Of a stretch of 64,000 bases of DNA, positions 54,291-61,889 are shown piece after piece (positions within the stretch are counted from its first letter, which is position 1; each line of letters starts with the position of its first letter). The stretch is from Epilithonimonas hungarica (lineage in GTDB: Bacteria; Bacteroidota; Bacteroidia; Flavobacteriales; Weeksellaceae): positions 124,001 through 188,000 of the forward strand of contig NZ_FNBH01000004.1 of the NCBI RefSeq assembly GCF_900102265.1, read 5' to 3'. Both the position numbers and the translations under genes were made by a program. Under the pieces are notes generated by a model. That model saw only the letters and a list, made by a program, of their open reading frames with translations. It searched no databases and was not told where the DNA came from.

Positions 54291-55958
54291 ATGAAGAAAA
54301 CGATTAAAATTTTAGCTTTAAGCTTAGCAACATTACTTTCAGGAAACGCTTTTGGACAGAGTATTTCTGATATTTATAAAAATGTAGAATTCAAAATGCC
54401 GACGGTTGCAGAAACGTCTTTTCCCACAACTTCTGTCAATATTAAAAATTTTGGTGCTGTTTCCGGTGGAATAGTGAAAAATACCGAAGCTTTCAAAAAA
54501 GCCATTGATGAAACTTCTCAGAAAGGTGGTGGAACGGTTATCGTTCCAAGAGGAATCTGGTTAACGGGACCAATTGTTCTGAAAAACAACATCAATTTGC
54601 ATTTGGAAGACGGCGCTTTGGTGATGTTCAGTCGAGATTTTGCGGATTATCCTTTGGTTGATGTAAGTTTCGAAGGTTTGAATACAACCCGTTGTCAGTC
54701 TCCGATTTCTGCAAAAGGTGCTACCAATATTGCAATTACAGGAAAAGGTGTGATTGACGGAAACGGCGACGCGTGGCGATATGTGAAAAAAGGGAAAATG
54801 ACGGATGGACAATGGAAAGAATTATTGTCAAAAGGTGGAGTTTTGTCTGATGATAAAAAAACTTGGTTCCCAAGCGAAAGTTCTAAAAGAGGATTTACAA
54901 GCACAGGAAATTTCAATATTCCTGAAAAGTTAACGACAAGAGAGCAATTGGAAACTGTGAAAGATTTTCTTCGTCCGGTTATGGTAAGTTTAGTCGGTTG
55001 TGACAAAGTTCTTTTGGATGGACCAACGTTCCAAAATTCCCCGGCTTGGAATCTTCATCCATTGATGTCAAGTAATTTGATTTTAAGAAATCTAACAGTT
55101 AGAAATCCTTGGTATTCTCAGAATGGCGACGGTCTGGATTTGGAATCTTGTAAGAATGTTTTGGTTTACAATAATACATTTGATGTTGGCGATGATGCAA
55201 TTTGTATCAAATCCGGAAAAGACAAAGACGGGCGTGATAGAGGCATTCCGACGGAAAATGTCATCATCAAAAATAATACGGTTTATCACGCGCACGGCGG
55301 CATTGTGATTGGAAGTGAGATGTCTGGCGGTGTGAGAAATCTCCACGCTTCAGATTGTACGTTTATAGGAACGGACATCGGACTTCGTTTCAAAACGACG
55401 AGAGGAAGAGGTGGTGTTGTTGAGAATATTTGGATTAGCAATGTTGATATGACGGGAATTCCGGCTCAAGTCATAGGTTTCAATATGTTCTACGAAGGCA
55501 ATTCGCCAATTATAGAAGAAGACCAGAGTGCGGACGATGAAAAAAGAGTGGTAAAAGATATTCCTGTGACGGATGAAACTCCTGTTTTCAGAAATGTGTT
55601 CTTCAAGAATATTACAGCTTCCAATTCTTACGAAGCGCTTTCGCTAAACGGTTTATCTGAAATGAACCTTAAAAATATTATTGTTGAAGATTCTTACTTC
55701 GATACCAAAAAAGCTTTGACAATCGTAGATGCAGACGGAATTATATTGAAAAATGTTAAAATAAAATATACCGACGGAACCGGTGCAACAATCTATAACA
55801 GTAAGAATGTTGATGTATCCGGATTAACTTTGGAATCTTCTAAAACACCTTTGATTAAAGTTATCGGAAGTAAAACCAAAGCTATCAAATTGCCAAAAGG
55901 AATTACGGGAGATAAATTGTCTATTTCCAAAGATGTTCCGAAGAATGCTGTAAAATAA
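54291..55958 (+). CDS. GH28 polygalacturonase family hydrolase
   Basis: 555 aa from the ATG at 54291 (a TTG two codons earlier is rejected). Signal peptide ending NAFGQ; N-terminal VNIKNFGAVSGGIVKNTEAF; active-site motifs NGDGLDLESCKN (NxD), FDVGDDAICIKSGKD (DD), AHGGIVIGSE (GHG type) and GLRFKTTRGRGG (RxK). The C-terminal extension is longer than in simple polygalacturonases. It hydrolyses galacturonan, probably exo-acting on oligomers. Confidence 0.93.
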   Translation: MKKTIKILALSLATLLSGNAFGQSISDIYKNVEFKMPTVAETSFPTTSVNIKNFGAVSGGIVKNTEAFKKAIDETSQKGGGTVIVPRGIWLTGPIVLKNNINLHLEDGALVMFSRDFADYPLVDVSFEGLNTTRCQSPISAKGATNIAITGKGVIDGNGDAWRYVKKGKMTDGQWKELLSKGGVLSDDKKTWFPSESSKRGFTSTGNFNIPEKLTTREQLETVKDFLRPVMVSLVGCDKVLLDGPTFQNSPAWNLHPLMSSNLILRNLTVRNPWYSQNGDGLDLESCKNVLVYNNTFDVGDDAICIKSGKDKDGRDRGIPTENVIIKNNTVYHAHGGIVIGSEMSGGVRNLHASDCTFIGTDIGLRFKTTRGRGGVVENIWISNVDMTGIPAQVIGFNMFYEGNSPIIEEDQSADDEKRVVKDIPVTDETPVFRNVFFKNITASNSYEALSLNGLSEMNLKNIIVEDSYFDTKKALTIVDADGIILKNVKIKYTDGTGATIYNSKNVDVSGLTLESSKTPLIKVIGSKTKAIKLPKGITGDKLSISKDVPKNAVK

Positions 55959-55986
55959 TTTTTCTTATATTTTTTTCTTAAAACGG

Positions 55987-56931
55987 ATGAAACCAGCCAA
56001 AGTTAACTTGAATCACAATAGTCATCTGCGGAAGATTTTCATCCGTTTTTCTATTGTTTTGATTTCGCTTTCAAAGATGTATTCTCAGGAAATCGAAAGA
56101 CCAAAAGCGCAACCTTATACTATTGAAGCAACTTACGACAAACTGAAAAAGAAATATCCTTTCATCCAGCTTTTAAATCTGGAATTTCCAAAAAATATTC
56201 AGCTTAAAAAAGATGTTGTATATAAAACCAGAAACGGAAAATCACTTTTAGCAGATATTTATTATCCTAAAGATTCGGCTCAGAAATATCCCGCGATTAT
56301 TCTGGTTCACGGTGGTGGATGGATTTCCGGAAGTAAAGAAAATGAACGATTTCTTGCTCAGGAATTAGCTTCAAAAGGTTATGTTGCGATGGCAATCAAT
56401 TATAGTTTAAGCGACGATGCAAAATATCCTGGAGCAGTTGAAGATATCGAAGATGCTTTGAAATTTTTGAAGAAACATCACAAAGAATTTTATTTTAATA
56501 AAAAGAAAATTGCACTTGGCGGAAACTCGGCCGGAGCACAATTAGCAACTTTGGTCGGTGTGAAAAATAAAGTTCAGGCGATTGTCAATATCGACGGAAT
56601 CGTGTCTTTTACTCATCCCGAATCTGAAGAAGGCGCTTACGCAGCTTATTGGTTTGGAGTGACAAAAGCCCAAAATTTCAAACTCTGGAAAGAAGCTTCA
56701 CCTTTGGAATATGTTGGGAAACGTACGCCGCCAACATTGTTTATCAACAGCTCTCAGTCGAGATTTCACGCTGGAAGAGATGATATGATGAAGCTATTAA
56801 AAAATTATAATATCCCGACGGAATTTCACGAAATCAAAGATTCTCCACATTCGTTTTGGCTAGTTCAGCCTTGGTTTGACGAGACATTGAAATATACTGT
56901 TGATTTTCTGGATAAAGTTTTGAAAAATTAA
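55987..56931 (+). CDS. Alpha/beta-hydrolase esterase of the pectin locus
   Basis: 314 aa. Signal region IFIRFSIVLISLSKMYSQ; oxyanion motif VHGGGWISGSKE; nucleophile elbow GGNSAGAQLA; acid Asp in the RDDMMKLL region and His in DSPHSFWLVQPW. This is the BD-FAE/acetylesterase type of hydrolase. Between GH28 and CE8 it probably deacetylates or de-esterifies pectin; no carbohydrate esterase number can be given from sequence alone. Confidence 0.82.
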   Translation: MKPAKVNLNHNSHLRKIFIRFSIVLISLSKMYSQEIERPKAQPYTIEATYDKLKKKYPFIQLLNLEFPKNIQLKKDVVYKTRNGKSLLADIYYPKDSAQKYPAIILVHGGGWISGSKENERFLAQELASKGYVAMAINYSLSDDAKYPGAVEDIEDALKFLKKHHKEFYFNKKKIALGGNSAGAQLATLVGVKNKVQAIVNIDGIVSFTHPESEEGAYAAYWFGVTKAQNFKLWKEASPLEYVGKRTPPTLFINSSQSRFHAGRDDMMKLLKNYNIPTEFHEIKDSPHSFWLVQPWFDETLKYTVDFLDKVLKN

Positions 56932-56935
56932 TCTA

Positions 56936-57907
56936 ATGAAAAAGCTATTCTCTTTTCTCAATTTTTCGTTCATTATTTTGTCTTTTGCGCAGTCACCTTA
57001 TATCAGTATTACTGTTGCTAAGGATGGTTCTGGAGATTTTGCAACGATCCAGAGTGCGATTAATTCTATTCGGGATTTAGGTCCTGCTGAAGCTTTTATT
57101 AAGATTAAATCAGGGATTTATAATGAAAAAATTGTGATTCCTTCTTCAAAACATTTGATTACAATTGAAGGCGAAGACAAAGAAAATACAATCATTACAA
57201 ATGATGATTTTTCCGGAAAACTGAATCCTTTAACTAATGATAAGCTCAATACTTTTAATTCTTACACATTTTTAGTTGCTGGAGATAATATTAAGGTTTC
57301 GAATTTAACGATTCGAAATTCTTCATGTAATCAAGGACAAGCCGTTGCGCTTCACGTGGAAGGTGACCGGTTTGTAATGAAAAATTCTAAAATTTTGGGT
57401 TGTCAGGATACACTTTACGCAGCGACAGACCACAGCCGGCAATATTATGAAAACTGTTATATAGAAGGAACTACGGATTTTATTTTCGGTCAGGCGACTG
57501 TGGTTTTCAAAAATTGTGAAATCAAAAGCTTGGCGAATTCTTACATTACTGCTGCGGCAACAAGTAAAGACAATCAATTTGGTTTTGTTTTTATCGATTG
57601 TCATTTGACTGCAAAAGAAGACATTACCAAAGTTTATCTCGGGCGACCTTGGCGACCATTTGCAAAGACGGTTTTCATCAATACAACTATGGAAAGCCAT
57701 ATTTTACCGGAAGGCTGGAATCCCTGGGAAGGTGATAAAATGTTTCCAGATAAAGAAAAAACGACTTTTTATGCAGAATTTGGAAACAAAGGAAATGGAG
57801 CAAATTCTAGCAAAAGAGTAGAGTGGTCTCATCAACTTTCCAAAAAAGAATTGAAAAATTATACGGTTGAAAAGATTTTCAAAAAGTCTGATAATTGGAT
57901 TCCATAA
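56936..57907 (+). CDS. Pectin methylesterase (CE8), copy 2
   Basis: 323 aa. Signal peptide ending ILSFAQ; VAKDGSGDFATIQSAINSI; active-site motifs GQAVALHV, ILGCQDTLY, YIEGTTDFIFGQA and YLGRPWRPFAKTVF. Closely similar to copy 1 at 49021 across the whole helix, including the C-terminal KRVEWSHQL. Starts 4 nt after the esterase gene. A terminator follows, so it is the last gene of the susC transcription unit or of its downstream part. Confidence 0.93.
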   Translation: MKKLFSFLNFSFIILSFAQSPYISITVAKDGSGDFATIQSAINSIRDLGPAEAFIKIKSGIYNEKIVIPSSKHLITIEGEDKENTIITNDDFSGKLNPLTNDKLNTFNSYTFLVAGDNIKVSNLTIRNSSCNQGQAVALHVEGDRFVMKNSKILGCQDTLYAATDHSRQYYENCYIEGTTDFIFGQATVVFKNCEIKSLANSYITAAATSKDNQFGFVFIDCHLTAKEDITKVYLGRPWRPFAKTVFINTTMESHILPEGWNPWEGDKMFPDKEKTTFYAEFGNKGNGANSSKRVEWSHQLSKKELKNYTVEKIFKKSDNWIP

Positions 57908-57934
57908 GAAATTGTTGCACAAATTATAATTTCT

Positions 57935-57979
57935 AAAATTCCCAATATTTTGCTTTTAACGTAAATTTTGGGAGTTTTT
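57935..57979 (+). terminator. Terminator after CE8 copy 2
   Basis: Bases 57935-57945 pair with 57968-57978 (11 pairs, one T-G), with T-run 57975-57979. It ends two bases before a LacI-type operator. Confidence 0.65.
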
Positions 57980-57980
57980 A

Positions 57981-57994
57981 TGCAATCGATTACT
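57981..57994. promoter_or_regulatory. LacI-type operator, distal site of the 58263 gene
   Basis: TGCAATCGATTACT has a perfect left half and core but a degraded right half. It is 231 bp upstream of the proximal site at 58212-58225. Confidence 0.55.
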
Positions 57995-58155
57995 TGTTCT
58001 TTTTGAAATAAAATCATGTTTTTGATATTTATTTTTCTAAGAAATTCAAAATTTAATTAAACAGCTATTTAGCTGTAATTAACTTTAAATAAAGAAAAAC
58101 TTAATAGAATGTTAATTAAAATTAATATTTAGGATAGAATTTTTTCGTAAAAATA

Positions 58156-58185
58156 TTGTGCAGGATATAAATAATTTTATATTAG
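58156..58185 (+). promoter_or_regulatory. Candidate promoter of the 58263 gene
   Basis: TTG at 58156-58158, 19-bp spacer, TATATTAG at 58178-58185. The block 58171-58189 (ATAATTTTATATTAGAACC) is identical to 59451-59469 before the paralogous gene. Confidence 0.5.
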
Positions 58186-58211
58186 AACCGTCGATTAATT
58201 ACAGGAAATAG

Positions 58212-58225
58212 TGTAATCGATTGCG
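58212..58225. promoter_or_regulatory. LacI-type operator, proximal site of the 58263 gene
   Basis: TGTAATCGATTGCG; its centre is 37 bp downstream of the -7 variant, so a bound repressor would stand in the early transcribed region. Confidence 0.72.
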
Positions 58226-58262
58226 CAAATGAATTAAACAAACAATTAATAAATTACTTATC

Positions 58263-59054
58263 ATGAAAAAACTATTATTTTCTTTAATATTTGCAGGCAT
58301 TTCTGTAGCAAATCTTAGTGCACAGTCAAAGACTTGGGATTTTAGCGATACTGCGAAATTTGCTGCAGGTGCAATTTCAACAGATACCACAATAGACGGA
58401 TTGTCATTTGTGACAGGTGGAAGTAATCTTACGATAGCTACAAATAGCCTTGCAACGTTCGATGACGGATATGCTCCGGCTCAACGTTTACAGTTTGGAG
58501 GCAATAGCTACGGTGGTTCTACTAATCCGGCTGTTGGGACAACTTCCATGCCTACGAGGAGATATACGCAATTTGCTGTGGCTGGAAATGCTATGATTAA
58601 ACTTTGGGCAAGAGGAGGGGGTGCCGGCAGGTCTATTTTAATTTCTGATGGCACTGGAAAGGTTTTAAGTTCAACAACTTTTGCAGGCAATGGAACTTCG
58701 GATATTGCCATTATTTCATATGCATATACGGGTACTGCTGGAAATATAATAGTATCTACGGGAGGTGGGGATAATAGTTTGTATAAAATAGAATATACGG
58801 ACAATTCTACCCTGGCGGTGGGAGAAACAAGGTCAGAGATAAAAGCTAATGCTTTTTCCATTGGCAATAAGGTTTATATAAAAGATCTTGCTTCAAAAAA
58901 TACCATGGTCAATGTTTATTCTGCCAATGGTTTGCTTGTTAAATCCTTCAAAACTTCTGCTGATACAGATTTTGAGGTTAATGGGAGAGGTGTTTATTTC
59001 ATTAATCTGAGGTCTGATGCTGGAGAAAGATCAATTAAGGTACTGCTAAGATAG
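58263..59054 (+). CDS. Secreted protein of unknown function, T9SS-like tail (copy A)
   Basis: 263 aa. Signal peptide ending ANLSAQ; a beta-rich domain (about 22-180: KTWDFSDTAKFAAGAIS, RLQFGGNSY, RRYTQFAVAGNAMIKLWARGGG, GRSILISDGTG) like sandwich domains attached to pectin-active enzymes; then a tail (about 195-263, NAFSIGNKVYIKDLASKNTMVNVYSANG to KVLLR) resembling a T9SS sorting domain. No catalytic residues recognised. Copy B at 59543 has the same plan. Possibly a pectin-binding surface protein. Confidence 0.75.
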   Translation: MKKLLFSLIFAGISVANLSAQSKTWDFSDTAKFAAGAISTDTTIDGLSFVTGGSNLTIATNSLATFDDGYAPAQRLQFGGNSYGGSTNPAVGTTSMPTRRYTQFAVAGNAMIKLWARGGGAGRSILISDGTGKVLSSTTFAGNGTSDIAIISYAYTGTAGNIIVSTGGGDNSLYKIEYTDNSTLAVGETRSEIKANAFSIGNKVYIKDLASKNTMVNVYSANGLLVKSFKTSADTDFEVNGRGVYFINLRSDAGERSIKVLLR

Positions 59055-59094
59055 AAAGCAAGTAGTAACTTTTTTCATATTATTTTTTTTGAAT

Positions 59095-59129
59095 AAGCCC
59101 GAGCAATAGTTTTGTCGGGCTTTTTTTTT
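59095..59129 (+). terminator. Terminator of copy A
   Basis: AAGCCCGA (59095-59102) pairs with TCGGGCTT (59115-59122), followed by a run of nine Ts. Confidence 0.85.
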
Positions 59130-59284
59130 GTTTTAATTGCACATTGGTGGAGTCTGACAGTGTAATATTATTGTTTCTGCTTGAAGCGTTAAAGTGTTGG
59201 TGGTCAAGGAGGCTTTATTTTATAATAATATTTTTTTGAAAATCCATTTTTGAGGCAGATTGGTCATGAATTTGGTAAATTCGG

Positions 59285-59298
59285 AACAATCGATTGCA
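59285..59298. promoter_or_regulatory. LacI-type operator, distal site of the 59543 gene
   Basis: AACAATCGATTGCA keeps the core and the right half. It is 207 bp upstream of the proximal site at 59492-59505. The rest of the 488-nt gap is AT-rich and shows no gene. Confidence 0.6.
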
Positions 59299-59437
59299 TT
59301 GATTTTTTTTTCTAAAATTGATTTTCATCACTTGATTTATTTCGAAAATCAATAATTTAATATTTTATAAACCATTATTAATAAAGGATATTTTATTAAT
59401 AATAAAATAAATTAACATTAAATTAAAAAAAAATATC

Positions 59438-59465
59438 TTGGAATTAAATAATAATTTTATATTAG
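59438..59465 (+). promoter_or_regulatory. Candidate promoter of the 59543 gene
   Basis: TTG at 59438-59440, 17-bp spacer, TATATTAG at 59458-59465, within a block identical to that before copy A. Confidence 0.5.
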
Positions 59466-59491
59466 AACCATGGAATAGTTACACAAAATTG

Positions 59492-59505
59492 TGTAATCGA
59501 TTGCA
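59492..59505. promoter_or_regulatory. LacI-type operator, proximal site of the 59543 gene
   Basis: TGTAATCGATTGCA, identical to O1 at 40193-40206; centre 37 bp downstream of the -7 variant, exactly as for copy A. Confidence 0.75.
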
Positions 59506-59542
59506 TTAAAATTTAAACAAACAATTAATAAATTACTTTATC

Positions 59543-60331
59543 ATGAAAAAAACATTACTTCTTTTAGCTTTTTCTGTTGTTGCGGCTGTGAGCGATTTTA
59601 AAGCACAAACCAATTGGGATTTCGGAACATGGGATAATATAGCAGCTGTAACGGCACCAGTTGTTAAGAATAATCTTGGGCTGGTACCAGGTGAAAACGT
59701 TACAACCTTTGGTGTAGTGGAAGGTAATACTGCAAACTTTGCAAGTAATCCTGATGCGGAAGGATTTAATGCCACAAAACGTTTCAAGTTTGGTGGTGGT
59801 GGTTTTGATACAGGTATGAGTAATGCTGTACCAACAAAAAGATACATTGTTTTCAAAGTTACGGGTAATTCCGCAGTAAAAATCTGGTATAAAAATGGTG
59901 GTGGCGGAGACCGAACTTTATATCTTGGAAACGGATCTACAGTTTTTACTTCTAAAACTGCTTCAAACTCTACAGATCCTTTGGTGCTAGATTATCAGTA
60001 TGTTGGTGGTGCTACAGATCTATATATCTATGGTGATCAGGCCATCAATATTTATAAAATCAGAGCAACCAATGTAGGAACAACAGTTCTTGGCGTAAGT
60101 GATGTTAAAAAAGAAATGAAAGCGAACATTTTCTCTAGCGGGAACAAAGTTTATGTTTCTAATCTGGAATCAAAAAATACTCAAATCAGTGTTTTTAATG
60201 CTAATGGGTCTTTGGTTAAATCAGCAAGCTCTTCTGTAGATACAAACTTTGAAATCAATAACAAAGGTGTTTATTTCGTAAACCTGAAATCTGATGCGGG
60301 TGTGAAATCTACAAAGGTTTTAATTAAATAA
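59543..60331 (+). CDS. Secreted protein of unknown function, T9SS-like tail (copy B)
   Basis: 262 aa. Signal peptide ending DFKAQ; beta-rich domain (TNWDFGTWDNIAAVTAP, RFKFGGGGFD, KRYIVFKVTGNSAVKIWYKN, GDRTLYLGNGS) and a T9SS-like tail (NIFSSGNKVYVSNLESKNTQ to KVLIK). Same plan as copy A, with moderate divergence in the first domain and closer similarity in the tail. Own promoter, operators and terminator. Confidence 0.75.
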   Translation: MKKTLLLLAFSVVAAVSDFKAQTNWDFGTWDNIAAVTAPVVKNNLGLVPGENVTTFGVVEGNTANFASNPDAEGFNATKRFKFGGGGFDTGMSNAVPTKRYIVFKVTGNSAVKIWYKNGGGGDRTLYLGNGSTVFTSKTASNSTDPLVLDYQYVGGATDLYIYGDQAINIYKIRATNVGTTVLGVSDVKKEMKANIFSSGNKVYVSNLESKNTQISVFNANGSLVKSASSSVDTNFEINNKGVYFVNLKSDAGVKSTKVLIK

Positions 60332-60395
60332 TTCGAGAATCGAAAGAGGAATCTAATATCAATAAAATTTATAGATAATAAATTTTTCATTAATC

Positions 60396-60434
60396 AAGGT
60401 TTGATGAAACTTGCTTTCATTAAGCCTTTTTTTT
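60396..60434 (+). terminator. Terminator of copy B
   Basis: Bases 60396-60409 pair with 60415-60428 (14 pairs, two G-U) around CTTGC, followed by a T-run. Confidence 0.8.
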
Positions 60435-60546
60435 ACCCAATTTAAAAATTTAACATAATATTTATCTATCTATTGATCAATTTGTTATGTTTTATTTAAT
60501 GATTCTTCTAATATAAATTTTCAACACAACTTATGATTACGACGTA

Positions 60547-61854
60547 ATGAAAAAAATACTTTTATTAGCTTTCTTGGCTATTGTTACAAGCCTTGAGATC
60601 AAAGCACAATGTCCTGTTTCCGGATGGGCTTCAACCAATGGCGTTACAGGAGGCGGAACAGCTACGCCAACTGTTGTTACAACGTATGCTGAACTAAGAA
60701 CAGCTGTCAATAGCACATCGGTAAAGGTGATCCATGTTTCCGGACAAATTACTTTTCCTAGTACGGGAAGATTGACGCTTAATAATCAAACGAACAAATC
60801 TATTATAGGATTGGCCGGGGCTAGATTGATATCAACTGATCTTACAGCCGGGGGCTCAGGGATTTTAACCTTGAAAAACAGTTCTAATATTCTTATCAAA
60901 AACATCACATTTGAAGGGCCTGGTGCCTATGATGTAGATGGTAACGATAATATGACGATAGATAATTGCACCAATGTCTGGGTAGACCATTGCACTTTTC
61001 AGGATGCATTGGATGGCAATCTTGATATCAAAAATGCTTCTGATCTGATATCGATAACGTGGACAAAATTCGAATATCTGAAACCGCCAATTGCAGGAGG
61101 CTCCGGAGGAAGCAACGATCATAGATTCTCAAACCTTTTCGGGTCATCTGACAGTGATACACAGGACGATGGAAAGCTGAGGGTCACGATGCAATATTGC
61201 TGGTGGGCAAACGGCGTGAGAGAAAGAATGCCGAGAGTGAGGTATGGAAAAGTGCATTTGGTAAACAATTACTTCAATAGCTCTGTCAGCAATTACTGCA
61301 TCTATGCGGGTTACAAAGCAGATTTGTTGATTGAGGGCAATTATTTCGATGGTGTGAAAAACCCGATCAGGTTAGAAACCGGGAATTTCACAGCGGCTCA
61401 ATCCGTTGATAATACATTTGTTGGGACGACCGGGACGGCGGTTGGTTCCGGAACGGCATTTACACCACCTTATTCATTAACTAAAATTGCTTCTCAGGAT
61501 GTGAAACAAACTGTAATGTCAGGGGCGGGAGCTGTACTTTTACAATCCACGGACTGTTTTTTTTTAGGAACTAACGAAGCAGTTTCAAAAAGTATTTCTA
61601 ATGCTTCTTTTTTTCCAAATCCAGCTTCTGAGAATATTTCTTTCAAAGTCTTTTCTGATTCTGATAACAAACCTGTAACAATTAACGTCACTGATCTTTC
61701 AGGCAAGTCGGAAGGTGTGATTTACAAAGGAGCTTTAACGAAGGGTAATAATACCATTAATTCTATTCCAATAAAAAAACTAGGCAAAGGTGTGAAGCTT
61801 TTTGAAGTTAAGACCGATGATGGTTCTTATGTTCAAAAAGTGATCATCAAATAG
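60547..61854 (+). CDS. Secreted pectate lyase (PL1) with T9SS tail
   Basis: 435 aa. Signal peptide ending EIKAQ; PL1 beta-helix (about 25-335): KVIHVSGQITFPSTGRLTL, NCTNVWVDHCTFQDALDGNLD, ITWTKFEY, RERMPRVRYGKVHLVNNYF with the catalytic Arg; T9SS type A sorting domain (about 360-435, ASFFPNPASENISF to VIIK). It is shorter than the PL1 at 46313 and lacks the Fn3 domain. No LacI-type operator is seen in the 215 nt upstream. It is followed 35 nt later by the multidomain CE8 gene. Confidence 0.92.
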   Translation: MKKILLLAFLAIVTSLEIKAQCPVSGWASTNGVTGGGTATPTVVTTYAELRTAVNSTSVKVIHVSGQITFPSTGRLTLNNQTNKSIIGLAGARLISTDLTAGGSGILTLKNSSNILIKNITFEGPGAYDVDGNDNMTIDNCTNVWVDHCTFQDALDGNLDIKNASDLISITWTKFEYLKPPIAGGSGGSNDHRFSNLFGSSDSDTQDDGKLRVTMQYCWWANGVRERMPRVRYGKVHLVNNYFNSSVSNYCIYAGYKADLLIEGNYFDGVKNPIRLETGNFTAAQSVDNTFVGTTGTAVGSGTAFTPPYSLTKIASQDVKQTVMSGAGAVLLQSTDCFFLGTNEAVSKSISNASFFPNPASENISFKVFSDSDNKPVTINVTDLSGKSEGVIYKGALTKGNNTINSIPIKKLGKGVKLFEVKTDDGSYVQKVIIK

Positions 61855-61889
61855 AACTATTTCACTGACTACTAATTAATAACTTACTA

